Assembly (NCBI RefSeq): GCF_003614975.1
Contig: NZ_QZWI01000009.1
Location: 62,001-126,000, forward strand
DNA length: 64,000 nucleotides
Direction of reading: 5' to 3'
Origin: Rahnella bruchi
GTDB taxonomy: Bacteria > Pseudomonadota > Gammaproteobacteria > Enterobacterales > Enterobacteriaceae
Shown in pieces: positions 10,855 to 20,649 of this stretch (positions within the stretch are counted from its first letter, which is position 1; every line of letters begins with the position of its first letter). The position numbers were made by a program, and so were the translations under genes. The notes under the pieces are model-generated. The model had not been told where the DNA came from. It ran no database searches and worked only from the letters and a program-made list of their open reading frames with translations.

Positions 10855-12109
10855 GAGTAAGGACACTGAGGCTTTTGTCTGGATTTGGCTTCCGGGTGAA
10901 ACACACCCCATTGTTGCGGGGAAAATGGTATCTGACGGCAAAGATATCGAATTTAATTACGGTAAAAGCTATCTCGAACGTCGCAATGACAAGCGGGCTG
11001 CCATTCCAATTTACGAACCTGAATTGCCTTTAAAAGCAGGACGATTACCCGTACCCAAAGGGCTAAATTTCTATGGATGCCTGCGCGATGCAGCACCTGA
11101 CGCCTGGGGGCGTCGGGTAATCATTAACAGAAAGCTGGGGCAAAAAGGCGCATCTACAGATACCGCAATATTAGATGAACTCACGTATTTACTGGAATCT
11201 GGCTCTGACCGCATCGGCGCTCTGGATTTCCAGCGATCAGCGACGGAATACGTTTCACGTTCAGCCAGTAATGTCAGTCTGGAAGAACTGCTTCAATCGG
11301 CAGAACGTGTCGAAAAAGGGATTTCGCTCACTCCTGAACTGGATCAGGCACTTTTTCATGGCAGCTCTATCGGTGGCGCACGACCTAAGGCATTGATAGA
11401 GGATCAGGGTTGTAAATATGTGGCAAAATTCTCCTCAACTACCGATCTCTACAGCGTGGTAAAAGCGGAATTTATCGCTATGCGACTTGCGTCCCTCGCC
11501 GGGCTCAACGTCGCAAAAGTCAAAATGGCCCGTGCCGCGAATAAAGACGTATTGCTTATTCAACGCTTTGACAGGCTGAAAAAAGAACACGGCTGGTCCA
11601 GGAAATGCATGGTATCTGCCCTGACTTTATTTGGTCTTGATGACATGATGGCGCGCTATGCCAGCTACGAAGAATTTGCAGAGATCATCCGGCATCGTTT
11701 CTCTGAACCCAAAAACAGCACTAAAGAATTATTTTCTCGACTGGTTTTTAACATCCTTTGTGGCAATACCGACGATCATGCCCGGAACCATGCGGCATTC
11801 TGGGATGGAAAAATGTTAAGCCTGACACCGGCTTACGATATTTGTCCGCAAGGAAGAGCCGATAACGAAGCCTCTCAGGCCATGTTGATTTCAGGAGGTA
11901 ATAATCTCAGTCGCCTCAAAACCTGCCTGAGTGTCGCTCATTCTTTCTTACTGTCGCAAAACGAAGCTCGGGAAATTTTTGAGCATCAGATCAATGTGAT
12001 AGAGGATAACTGGACCTCAGTATGCGATGAGGCTCAGCTTAACGAAGTTGACCGCAATCTTCTTTGGGGAAGACAGTTTCTGAATCCGTTCTCACTTGAA
12101 CAGGAATAA
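10844..12109 (+). CDS. HipA-family serine/threonine kinase toxin
   Basis: A 421-residue protein with HipA N- and C-terminal domains. The glycine-rich ATP loop is GSSIGGARPKA (G177-K182), the catalytic segment is GNTDDHARNH (D310, H312, N315), and the metal-binding Asp is D332 in LTPAYDICP. These correspond to the key E. coli HipA residues, so the kinase looks intact. In E. coli HipA phosphorylates glutamyl-tRNA synthetase and causes dormancy; the target here is unknown. It overlaps the antitoxin by 11 bp and converges with malQ (67-bp gap). Confidence 0.87.
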   Translation: MTSKSKDTEAFVWIWLPGETHPIVAGKMVSDGKDIEFNYGKSYLERRNDKRAAIPIYEPELPLKAGRLPVPKGLNFYGCLRDAAPDAWGRRVIINRKLGQKGASTDTAILDELTYLLESGSDRIGALDFQRSATEYVSRSASNVSLEELLQSAERVEKGISLTPELDQALFHGSSIGGARPKALIEDQGCKYVAKFSSTTDLYSVVKAEFIAMRLASLAGLNVAKVKMARAANKDVLLIQRFDRLKKEHGWSRKCMVSALTLFGLDDMMARYASYEEFAEIIRHRFSEPKNSTKELFSRLVFNILCGNTDDHARNHAAFWDGKMLSLTPAYDICPQGRADNEASQAMLISGGNNLSRLKTCLSVAHSFLLSQNEAREIFEHQINVIEDNWTSVCDEAQLNEVDRNLLWGRQFLNPFSLEQE

Positions 12110-12176
12110 TGCAGCGTTTTGAACAAAGGGAGCACTCCCTGAGGCAGCACTCCCTTTTTCACATCCAATCTCAACC

Positions 12177-14264
12177 TCAGCTCACCGACACTTTCCGGCG
12201 GCGTTTATCGAGGTCTTTAATCAACTTGTTCACCTGCTCATCGGCGAACATCTCTTCGAGAGATGTGGACAATTTACGGCGCCAGTTTGGATATTCATCG
12301 CTGGTGCCGGGCACGTTGACCGGTGCGTCCATGTCGAGCCAGTCTTCGGGTTGCAAGCCGAGTAAGGCGCAGGCGCTGTCAGCAACATAGCGTTGCAGCC
12401 CGCGGTTGAGCACCGGCGTCATCTCCATCAGTGCCGCTTTGCGTCCGGTTTTCTTTGGGATGCAGTCGTAATGATGCAGGCCGTCGAGCAGCCCCTGGCG
12501 CGCACGGGCGCGGTCGGCGTAAAGCTCCTGAAGCACTTCTTCATCACGATACAATCCCAGCGATTTACCCAGCGCCAGATCGTCACTTTGCCAGTAGCCG
12601 CGCAGCGTCGGCAGATCATGCGTAGTGATGGTCGCCATCGCCTGAACCGGATACGACTGCGGCGCGCGGAAGTTGTTTTCCTCATCACGCTCGAAATACA
12701 GCACTTTGTAGGAGTACACGCCGCCTTCACGCAGCTTACTGACAATCTCGACCGGCACGGTCCCCAGATCCTCACCAATCACCATGCAACGGTGACGCTG
12801 ACTTTCCAGCGCTAAAATGGCAAGAAGATCGTCCACCGGATATTGCACATACGCACCCTTATCCGCCGTTTCACCCGCAGGGATCCACCACAAACGCAAT
12901 AACGTCATGACGTGATCAATACGCAACGCGCCACAGCTGGTCATGTTGGATCGCAGCAGATCGATAAACGGCTGATAGCCCCGCTTTACCATCACATGCG
13001 GATCCATCGGGCGCAGATCCCAGTTCTGACCGAGCGGTCCGAGGATATCAGGCGGTGCGCCAACCGAGGCTTTCAGGCAGTACAACTCGCCGTCACCCCA
13101 GGTTTCCGAGCCACCTTCCACCACACCCACTGCCAGGTCACGGTAAAGACCCATCGGCATGTCGTGTTGCTGGCTGGTGTGATAACACTGTGTGAACTGC
13201 GTTTCGGCCAACCATTGCAGCCACAGATAGAACTCCACATCCTGCGCATGTTGCTCGCAGAACGCACGCACTGCCGGGCCACGGGCATCATGATATTGCT
13301 CCGGCCAGCGGTTCCAGCCGAGGGCGACATCCGTTTCTTTCGCCAGATGTTCGTATAACGCGTCAAATGCCGCCTGCAAATACAAACTCTCGCCGCCCTG
13401 CTTTACGAAGGCTGCCAGCGATTTCACCTGCGGATCCTGCGTTTTACGCTTCAGGAATTGCGTATAAGCCAGCCGTAAACCTTCGAGTTTCAGCGGCATC
13501 ACTTCGCCGTAATCTACCCAGTCGCTGGCACGAACGGCCTGCAACCGTTGCTGTGTCAGCGGCTGATGCCACCACTGTTGCGCAGCATCGCTCAGTCTGA
13601 AATCGTCAACAGCGCTGACGTCGATATAAATTACGTTCAGCCAGCGGCGGGATGACGGACTGTACGGGCTGGCCGCCACCGGATTAGCCGGATACAGCGC
13701 GTGGATCGGGTTCAGCCCGACAAACGCACCGCCGCGCCCGGCGACGTTTTTCAGCAACAAACTGAGATCGCCGAAATCGCCGATGCCCCAGTTATTTTCC
13801 GAGCGCAGCGTATAAAGTTGCACGCACGCGCCCCACAGCTTTTTACCAGCCAGCAGCGCATCAGGTTCATAACAGCGTTTAGGGGCGACAATCACCCGGC
13901 AATCCCACTGCTGCGCATCCTGTGTCAACGTCAGCTGATGATAACCGGCAGGAATTTTGCCCGGCAGCGCCAGCGTCATTTTGCTACTGATGCGCCCGTG
14001 CTGCGTCGCACCGCTTTCAAGTCTCAGAGTCCAGGTATATTCGCCTTCACCGCCGACCGGCAATGCCAGACGGCTACCGCTGATGAATACTTTCACCGAC
14101 GGCACCGGCGTCACAACCGGGTGGCTTTCTGCCACCCAGCCCATTGCCGCTAACAGTTCACGCTTGGTTTGTGGAGCAATCGCCTGCTGCTTACCGTGCG
14201 CATTAATAAAACCAGAGGAAATACCCGCCTCCCTGGCGGCCTGCTCCAGTGCTTTGTTCTCCAT
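12177..14264 (-). CDS. malQ: 4-alpha-glucanotransferase (amylomaltase) MalQ
   Basis: A 695-residue cytoplasmic GH77 enzyme that disproportionates maltodextrins, releasing glucose and longer chains for MalP. Recognised segments are the nucleophile region CGALRIDHVMTLLRLWW, the acid/base region VIGEDLGTVP, the ITTHDLPTLRGYW motif, and SPYSPSSRRWLN near the N-terminal third. E. coli MalQ has 694 residues. The start is ATG at 14264, nine bases after the malP stop, so malPQ is one operon. It converges with the hipA-like gene. Confidence 0.97.
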   Translation of the reverse strand: MENKALEQAAREAGISSGFINAHGKQQAIAPQTKRELLAAMGWVAESHPVVTPVPSVKVFISGSRLALPVGGEGEYTWTLRLESGATQHGRISSKMTLALPGKIPAGYHQLTLTQDAQQWDCRVIVAPKRCYEPDALLAGKKLWGACVQLYTLRSENNWGIGDFGDLSLLLKNVAGRGGAFVGLNPIHALYPANPVAASPYSPSSRRWLNVIYIDVSAVDDFRLSDAAQQWWHQPLTQQRLQAVRASDWVDYGEVMPLKLEGLRLAYTQFLKRKTQDPQVKSLAAFVKQGGESLYLQAAFDALYEHLAKETDVALGWNRWPEQYHDARGPAVRAFCEQHAQDVEFYLWLQWLAETQFTQCYHTSQQHDMPMGLYRDLAVGVVEGGSETWGDGELYCLKASVGAPPDILGPLGQNWDLRPMDPHVMVKRGYQPFIDLLRSNMTSCGALRIDHVMTLLRLWWIPAGETADKGAYVQYPVDDLLAILALESQRHRCMVIGEDLGTVPVEIVSKLREGGVYSYKVLYFERDEENNFRAPQSYPVQAMATITTHDLPTLRGYWQSDDLALGKSLGLYRDEEVLQELYADRARARQGLLDGLHHYDCIPKKTGRKAALMEMTPVLNRGLQRYVADSACALLGLQPEDWLDMDAPVNVPGTSDEYPNWRRKLSTSLEEMFADEQVNKLIKDLDKRRRKVSVS

Positions 14265-14273
14265 GCGGGCTCC

Positions 14274-16676
14274 TTAACGTTTCGCCTGCCAGATCCGCTG
14301 CTGGTAATCGCGGATCGAGCGGTCGGAACTGAACATCCCAACACGGGCAGTGTTGAGAATAGTTTTGCGCGTCCAGTCGTCCTGGTCGCGGTAAAGAACA
14401 TCAACTTTTTGCTGCGCAGCGCAATAATCGGCAAAGTCTGCCAGCACCAGATACGGGTCGCCGCCGCCCAGCAGACTGTCGAGCATCAGGCTGAACGCCT
14501 GTTTGTCGCCATCGCTGAAGAAGCCGTTTTCCAGTTCTTTAAGGATCTTATCCAGATGCTTGTCTTTCTTGCGGATCTTCAGCGGATCGTAACCTTTGGC
14601 CTGCAACGCTTTGACCTGATCGACGGTATTCCCGAAGATGAAGATATTGTCTTCCCCGACTTCTTCGGCAATTTCGACATTCGCGCCGTCGAGCGTGCCG
14701 ACAGTCAGCGCGCCGTTCAGCGCCAGCTTCATGTTGCCGGTGCCGGAGGCTTCTTTCCCGGCAGTGGAAATCTGCTCGGAAACGTCTGCGGCCGGGATCA
14801 TGAGTTCGGCGACAGAGACGCGGTAATCCGGAATAAACACCACTTTGATGCGATCACGCACCAGCGGATCGTTATTCACTTTCTCCGCCACTTTATTAAT
14901 GGCATAGATTATGTTTTTCGCCAGGTAATAACCCGGTGCCGCTTTTGCGCCGAACAGGAATACGCGCGGCACCATGTCCATTTCCGGGGTATCGCGCAGC
15001 TGGCGATACAACGACAGAATGTGCAGCAGGTTGAGGTGCTGGCGTTTGTATTCGTGCAGGCGTTTGATCTGGACGTCGAAAATCGCGTCCGGTTTAAGCG
15101 TCAGCCCCATCACCTGTTTCACGTAGTGCGCCAGTTTGATTTTGTTCTCGCGCTTAATCGACTGATAACGCTGACGGAATTTTTCATTGTCTGCGTAACT
15201 TTCCAGTCCTTTCAGGACATCAAGATCATTGACCCACTCGGTTTTCAGCGTCTCATCAATCAGCGAAGACAGTGCCGGATTGCACTGCTTGAGCCAGCGG
15301 CGCGGCGTGATACCGTTGGTGACGTTATGGAATTTGTTTGGCCACAGCTGGTGATATTCCGGGAACAGATCTTTCACCACCAGTTCGGAGTGCAGCGCCG
15401 CCACGCCGTTCACCGCGAAACCGCTGACCACGCAAAGATTGGCCATGCGGACTTGTTTATTCTGGTGAACAGACAGTTTTTCCCATACCGCTTTATCGCC
15501 AGGCCACTGTTTTTCGACCACTTTTTTGAAGCGGGCGTTAATGGCTTTGATCAGCGAGAAATGGCGCGGCAACAGGCTGCGCACCAGTTTTTCGTCCCAG
15601 CATTCCAGCGCTTCCGGCATCAGCGTGTGGTTGGTATACGCAAAGGTCTGGCTGGTGATTGCCCAGGCGGCGTCCCAGTCCAGCTGATGCTCGTCGAGCA
15701 AAATACGCAGCAGTTCCGGAATGGCAATGGTCGGGTGTGTATCGTTAAGCTGAATGACTTCAAATTTCGGCAAATCCTGAATTTTGCGCCCCAGGAAATG
15801 ATGACGGCGCAGGATGTCGCCGACCGAACAGGCACACTGGAAATACTGTTGCATCAGGCGCAGGCGTTTACCGGCATCGTGGTTGTCATTCGGATACAAC
15901 ACTTTGGTGAGCTTCGCTGCATCAATGCCTTTTTGCTCGGCTTTAAGGAATTCACCGTCGTTGAACAGGGTCAGATCAAACGGATGTACGTCGGTCGCCT
16001 GCCACAAACGCAGCGGCTGAGTGACGCCATTTTTGTAGCCGACCACCGGCAGATCCCAGGCTTCACCGCGCAGGGTGAACGCCGGATGCCACTGTTCTTC
16101 GCCATTTTCGCCCTTCGTCAGTTTGCCACCAAAGGCGACATCGACGGACAGCGAGCTGTTGTGACTGAACCACGGATAGCTTTCGCGATGCCAGTTATCC
16201 GGCGCTTCCTGCTGTTTGCCTTCGCTGAAAGACTGGCGGAATAAACCGTACTGATAATTCAGGCCATAGCCGGTCGCCGGTTGTCCGACGGTCGCCATTG
16301 AATCGAGAAAACAGGCTGCCAGACGCCCTAATCCGCCATTACCCAGCGCCGGATCGGTTTCCTGTTCCAGCACATCGGCCAGCTCAACGCCCTGCTCTTT
16401 CAGCGCCTGGCTGACGGTTTCATACCAGCCGAGATTGATCAGGTTATTCGCGGTCAGGCGCCCGATCAGGAACTCCATCGAAATATAGTTAACATGCCGT
16501 TGCGGCTGTTTCGTCGTTTTTGGCGCGGGCTGCGCGCTCAGTTGTTCGGAAAGCGCAGCGCTGGTGGCCTGCCACCACTGATGCGGTGTCATATCCTGTG
16601 CCTGTTGCAAACCGAATCCCTGCCACTGGCGTTTTAGCGCGGCTAAAAACTGCGTCTTATCCAAAGTCACCTGCAT
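14274..16676 (-). CDS. malP: Maltodextrin phosphorylase MalP
   Basis: An 800-residue GT35 glycogen/maltodextrin phosphorylase that releases glucose-1-phosphate from maltodextrins. Recognised segments are [38 protein letters not shown] and the PLP-lysine site [19 protein letters not shown] near the C-terminal fifth. It ends [14 protein letters not shown], as in E. coli MalP (797 aa). ATG at 16676 is chosen; a GTG one codon earlier is also in frame. AGAGG lies six bases before the ATG. It is the first gene of malPQ, divergent from malT. Confidence 0.97.
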   Translation of the reverse strand: MQVTLDKTQFLAALKRQWQGFGLQQAQDMTPHQWWQATSAALSEQLSAQPAPKTTKQPQRHVNYISMEFLIGRLTANNLINLGWYETVSQALKEQGVELADVLEQETDPALGNGGLGRLAACFLDSMATVGQPATGYGLNYQYGLFRQSFSEGKQQEAPDNWHRESYPWFSHNSSLSVDVAFGGKLTKGENGEEQWHPAFTLRGEAWDLPVVGYKNGVTQPLRLWQATDVHPFDLTLFNDGEFLKAEQKGIDAAKLTKVLYPNDNHDAGKRLRLMQQYFQCACSVGDILRRHHFLGRKIQDLPKFEVIQLNDTHPTIAIPELLRILLDEHQLDWDAAWAITSQTFAYTNHTLMPEALECWDEKLVRSLLPRHFSLIKAINARFKKVVEKQWPGDKAVWEKLSVHQNKQVRMANLCVVSGFAVNGVAALHSELVVKDLFPEYHQLWPNKFHNVTNGITPRRWLKQCNPALSSLIDETLKTEWVNDLDVLKGLESYADNEKFRQRYQSIKRENKIKLAHYVKQVMGLTLKPDAIFDVQIKRLHEYKRQHLNLLHILSLYRQLRDTPEMDMVPRVFLFGAKAAPGYYLAKNIIYAINKVAEKVNNDPLVRDRIKVVFIPDYRVSVAELMIPAADVSEQISTAGKEASGTGNMKLALNGALTVGTLDGANVEIAEEVGEDNIFIFGNTVDQVKALQAKGYDPLKIRKKDKHLDKILKELENGFFSDGDKQAFSLMLDSLLGGGDPYLVLADFADYCAAQQKVDVLYRDQDDWTRKTILNTARVGMFSSDRSIRDYQQRIWQAKR

Positions 16677-16679
16677 CAC

Positions 16680-16996
16680 ATGCCTCTTTATCCGGGAATT
16701 TGTAGGGAAGTCTGATGTTGATTATCACTATGCTGACGCTTGTGCCTGTGAGCGGCATCATCCTGCTAAAGATTAGGCAGGGAGGAGAAACGGGGCGTAG
16801 CCGGAGGAGACGGGAGATCAGGGGGAAGCTCTGAAAATTTGTATTTAGAAGTGTGATGCAGAGCAACTTAACGGCATGTAAAAACGTAACATTCTTGCAA
16901 TCAATGTTTCAAAGGAGGACTTTAGAAAAAGTGATTAATTACACGCTGCGAAATAATTATTACGCCCCCTGACTACCGTCAAAAGAATCGAAAAAA
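16680..16996. promoter_or_regulatory. Divergent malPQ / malT control region
   Basis: This 317-bp gap holds MalT-box-like sequences AGGGAGGAGA (16779-16788), CCGGAGGAGA (16801-16810) and, on the minus strand, CAGGATGATG (16765-16756). They are suitable for activating malPQ. A CRP-like half site (GTGTGATGCAG near 16852) lies on the malT side, consistent with the known cAMP control of malT. AAAGGAGG at 16911-16918 is too far from the malT ATG to be its ribosome site. Confidence 0.65.
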
Positions 16997-19723
16997 ATGC
17001 TGATCCCGTCGAAATTGAGCCGCCCGGTGCGGCAGCAAAATACAGTGGTTCGCGATCGTCTGCTGACGAAGCTCTCGACTGCGCCAAATTATCGTCTGAC
17101 CCTGGTCGCCAGTCCGGCGGGCTATGGGAAAACGACGCTGGTCGCGCATTGGGCGGCGGGCAAAAGCGATCTGGGCTGGTATTCACTGGATGAAAGTGAC
17201 AACCAGCCGGAGCGTTTTGCCAGCTATCTCATTGCTGCCATACAGCAGGCCTGCGGCGGTCATTGTGTCAAAAGCGAAGTGCTGAGTCAGAAACACCAGT
17301 ACGCCAGTTTATCGGCGCTGTTTGCTCAGCTGTTTGTGGAGCTTTCCGACTGGCACCGTCCGCTGCTGCTGGTTATCGACGATTATCATCTGATTTCAAA
17401 CGACGCTATTCATGAAGGAATGCGTTTTTTCCTGCGTCATCAGCCGGAAAATATGTCGCTGGTGGTGCTTTCCCGCACCCTGCCGCCGCTGGGTATCGCT
17501 AATATGCGTGTGCGCGATCAGCTGCTGGAACTTAACGCCAGGCATCTGGCATTTACGCATCCGGAAACACAGCAATTTTTCCACAACCGGCTGAAAGACC
17601 CTATCGATCAGGCCGACAGTGGCCGTTTGTGCGACGAAGTGGCGGGCTGGGCGACGGCGCTCCAGCTGATCGCATTATCCGCACGTCAGTCCACCACTTC
17701 TTCTCAGCAGTCTACACAGCAGTCCGCCCGCAAACTCGCCGGACTCAATGCCAGCCATCTTTCAGAATATCTGGTGGATGAGGTTCTGGATCGTGTGGAT
17801 GCGCCGACGAGAGACTTCTTGCTGCGCTGCTCTTTGCTGCGTTCAATGAACGATGCATTAATTGTACGTCTGACCGGCAGCGAAAACGGCCAGCAGCGAC
17901 TCGAGGAACTGGAACGTCAGGGGCTATTCATTCACCGCATGGATGACACCGGCGAGTGGTTTAACTTCCACCCGCTATTTGCGACTTTCCTCCGCCAGCG
18001 CTGTCAGTGGGAATTATCGACGGAACTTCCGGCTATTCACCGTGCCGCTGCCGAAGGCTGGCTGGCTCAGGGGTTCCCTGCCGAAGCGATTCATCATGCC
18101 CTGGGCGCAGAAGACATCAATATGCTGCGCGATATTCTGCTGCAACACGCCTGGGCGCTGTTCAATCAGAGCGAACTGGCGTTGCTGGAAGAATGTCTGG
18201 CGGCGTTGCCTTACGACCGGCTGATCCAGAACCCGAAACTGGTGCTGTTGCAGGCATGGCTGGCGCAAAGTCAGCACCGTTATACCGAAGTGGAAGCCTT
18301 GCTGGTGCGCGCGGAAAGCGAAATGCAGCAGCGTAATATCGTCATGGAACAGGAACTCGCGGCGGAATTTGATGCCCTGCGGGCGCAGGTGGCGATCAAC
18401 GATGGTCGTCAGGATGAGGCGGAAAAACTGGCAGCTGACGCCCTGAAGTATCTGCCTTATGACAGCTATTACAGCCGCATCGTGGCGACATCGGTCACCG
18501 GCGAAATCCAGCATTGCAAAGGCGACCTGACCCGCGCGCTGCCGCTGATGCAACAAACCGAACAGATTGCCCGCCGCTACGAGGCCTATCACTACGCGTT
18601 ATGGGCGCTGCTGCAACAGAGTGAAATTCTGATTGCTCAGGGCTTTTTGCAGGCTGCTTTTGAGATGCAGGATCGCGCCTTTGAACTGGTCCGGGAACAG
18701 CATCTCGAACAGCTGCCGTTGCACGAATTTTTACTGCGCCTGCGCTCGCAATTGCTGTGGTCGTGGTCACGCCTTGATGATGCCGAAGACGCCGCCCGTC
18801 AGGGCCTGGACGTGCTGACCAACTTCCAGCCGCAGCAGCAGTTGCAGTGTCTGGCGATGCTGGCGAAATGCTCCCTCGCCCGCGGTCAGCTCGACAATGC
18901 ACATCATCACCTGCAACGTTGTGAAAGCCTGCTCAAAACCGGTCAGTATCATATCGACTGGCTGACCAATACCGACAAGCCACGGGTGATTTACTGGCAG
19001 ATGATCGGCGATAAAACTGCCGCGCGGCAGTGGCTGCAACATGCGCGTAAACCCGATATGGCGGACAACCATTTCCAGCAAGGCCAGTGGCGCAATATCG
19101 CCCGCGTGCAGATTTTGCTGGAACAGTTTGATGAAGCCGAAGTGGTGCTCGATGAGCTGAATCAGAATGCCCGTCAGTTGCGTCTGACCAGTGATCTGAA
19201 CCGCAATCTGCTGCTCAGTAATCTGCTTTACTGGCACACCGGCCGTAAAAATGATGCGCAGCGGGTATTGATTGAAGCGCTGGGGCTGGCTAACCGTACG
19301 GGTTTCGTCAGTCATTTTGTGATCGAAGGGGAAATGATGGCGCAGCAGTTGCGCCAGTTGCTGCAACTTAATTTACTGCCGGAGCTGGAACAACGTCGTG
19401 CCCAGCAGATCTTGCGTGAAATTAACCAGCACCATCGCCATAAATTCGCACACTTTGACGAAGGGTTCGTCAACAAACTGCTGACTCACCCGCAGGTGCC
19501 GGAACTGATCCGCACCAGTCCGCTGACTCAGCGCGAATGGCAAGTTCTCGGGCTGATTTACTCCGGCTACAGCAATGACCAGATCGCCGGTGAACTTGAT
19601 GTCGCGTCCACCACCATCAAAACGCACATCCGCAATTTGTACCAGAAACTGGGCGTCGCGCACCGTCAGGAAGCCGTTCAGCAGGCACAGCATTTGTTGC
19701 AGGTCATGGGCTACGGCGCGTGA
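16997..19723 (+). CDS. malT: ATP-dependent transcriptional activator MalT
   Basis: A 908-residue LuxR/MalT-type STAND regulator (E. coli: 901). The N-terminus [20 protein letters not shown] is diagnostic. Walker A is [10 protein letters not shown] (K45) and a Walker B-like segment is [11 protein letters not shown] long TPR-like maltotriose-binding domain spans about residues 440-800. The C-terminal LuxR HTH is [20 protein letters not shown] with [17 protein letters not shown]. It activates all mal operons when bound to maltotriose and ATP. Here it lies in the same cluster as all of its main targets. Confidence 0.97.
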   Translation: MLIPSKLSRPVRQQNTVVRDRLLTKLSTAPNYRLTLVASPAGYGKTTLVAHWAAGKSDLGWYSLDESDNQPERFASYLIAAIQQACGGHCVKSEVLSQKHQYASLSALFAQLFVELSDWHRPLLLVIDDYHLISNDAIHEGMRFFLRHQPENMSLVVLSRTLPPLGIANMRVRDQLLELNARHLAFTHPETQQFFHNRLKDPIDQADSGRLCDEVAGWATALQLIALSARQSTTSSQQSTQQSARKLAGLNASHLSEYLVDEVLDRVDAPTRDFLLRCSLLRSMNDALIVRLTGSENGQQRLEELERQGLFIHRMDDTGEWFNFHPLFATFLRQRCQWELSTELPAIHRAAAEGWLAQGFPAEAIHHALGAEDINMLRDILLQHAWALFNQSELALLEECLAALPYDRLIQNPKLVLLQAWLAQSQHRYTEVEALLVRAESEMQQRNIVMEQELAAEFDALRAQVAINDGRQDEAEKLAADALKYLPYDSYYSRIVATSVTGEIQHCKGDLTRALPLMQQTEQIARRYEAYHYALWALLQQSEILIAQGFLQAAFEMQDRAFELVREQHLEQLPLHEFLLRLRSQLLWSWSRLDDAEDAARQGLDVLTNFQPQQQLQCLAMLAKCSLARGQLDNAHHHLQRCESLLKTGQYHIDWLTNTDKPRVIYWQMIGDKTAARQWLQHARKPDMADNHFQQGQWRNIARVQILLEQFDEAEVVLDELNQNARQLRLTSDLNRNLLLSNLLYWHTGRKNDAQRVLIEALGLANRTGFVSHFVIEGEMMAQQLRQLLQLNLLPELEQRRAQQILREINQHHRHKFAHFDEGFVNKLLTHPQVPELIRTSPLTQREWQVLGLIYSGYSNDQIAGELDVASTTIKTHIRNLYQKLGVAHRQEAVQQAQHLLQVMGYGA

Positions 19724-19771
19724 TTCACCCGTAAGTCACCGCGCCCTTGCGTTCAGACTTTTCTCTCTTTT

Positions 19772-19813
19772 CATAACACATCATCAAAATAAGTTGATGT
19801 GTTATGCCTATTT
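19772..19813 (+). terminator. Hairpin after malT
   Basis: Perfect 12-bp arms (19772-19783 and 19795-19806) are followed by CCTATTTTTC, giving a plausible weak intrinsic terminator for malT. Confidence 0.6.
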
Positions 19814-19985
19814 TTCATTAGCGAACATATTTTGCTCAAAAATAAAATCCGGTGATATAATGTGACCTTCATCACATTATTGTATTTCACCATTTCTTCA
19901 GTAAAGCCCATTGCCAACCTGTTGTAGCAGCCTCCGGCTGATTTTAACTTCGCGCAAATGGCTGTAGTGATTAAGGATTTTATCG

Positions 19986-20270
19986 ATGGGTACGTTAACT
20001 GCCGGGATTGTCATGATGCGCTGGGAATTGCTGAGCGCCTTTTTGATGTTCTGCACCAGCCAGCTCAATATTGTTTGCCGCCAGTCCAGCCGCAATACCA
20101 TGGCTTTCGTTTGCAGCGGCCTCGGTCTGACTGTGACTTGTTTCTTCGTAATGAGCCTGATGGGCATGAATTACGATGCCGCCGCCGTCGCACAATTCTG
20201 GGCAAATACCAAAGACGTGTTTTTTGATGTGATGAGCAAAACACCCACCGATATGTCTTACTACTATTAA
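19986..20270 (+). CDS. YjcB-family small inner-membrane protein
   Basis: A 94-residue protein starting MGTLTAGIVMMRWELLSAFL, with two hydrophobic helices (about residues 7-30 and 38-62) and a polar tail ending YYY. The start and spacing recall E. coli YjcB (M-TLTTGVVLLRWQLLSAVMM), an uncharacterised membrane protein. An overlapping ORF in another frame lacks membrane character and is rejected. It stands alone between the malT and bglX loci with its own terminator. Its function is unknown. Confidence 0.72.
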   Translation: MGTLTAGIVMMRWELLSAFLMFCTSQLNIVCRQSSRNTMAFVCSGLGLTVTCFFVMSLMGMNYDAAAVAQFWANTKDVFFDVMSKTPTDMSYYY

Positions 20271-20304
20271 TCCGATTTCCTGACGGGTTATTCCAGATTT
20301 TAAA

Positions 20305-20333
20305 AGGCAGAACATCCCGTTCTGCCTTTTTTA
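20305..20333 (+). terminator. Intrinsic terminator after the yjcB-like gene
   Basis: AGGCAGAAC (20305-20313) and GTTCTGCCT (20319-20327) form a 9-bp stem with a 5-base loop, followed by a T tract. Confidence 0.9.
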
Positions 20334-20649
20334 TTGCCTCAGTAAAGCCTCACAGGCCTGACTTGCTGATTATTTACTCACCGGCATATCACTTAATCCT
20401 AAATTTAAAAAAATGCGTGGCGTATCTGAGGTCTTTTTGTACGTGAGTTTCTTATTACCTGTAAATTGCAGTATGTTCCGCAATGTAAAACGATATTGTG
20501 CGCAGGGTATAAACTATTCATTGCTAATAGTTGAAGGGTCGTATTAGATTCTCACCCATACTTTTCTTAGAATGATCATTGCTTTTTTTGCTTCAGGCTG
20601 CTGAATTTTCACTGATTTGGCACCCCTGCTTATGGCTGAAGGAATTCCG
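20334..20649. other. Non-coding region upstream of bglX
   Basis: About 316 bp with no convincing ORF. It is A/T-rich and must contain the bglX promoter, but no unambiguous -35/-10 pair or known operator was recognised. AAGGAATTCCG at 20638-20648 is the bglX ribosome-binding region. Confidence 0.6.

Noticed and set aside
14169-16244. A 691-codon open frame on the plus strand opposite malP
   Set aside because: It is the antisense shadow of malP/malQ, with composition expected for the reverse of a GC-rich gene and no domain; malP is an unmistakable homologue.
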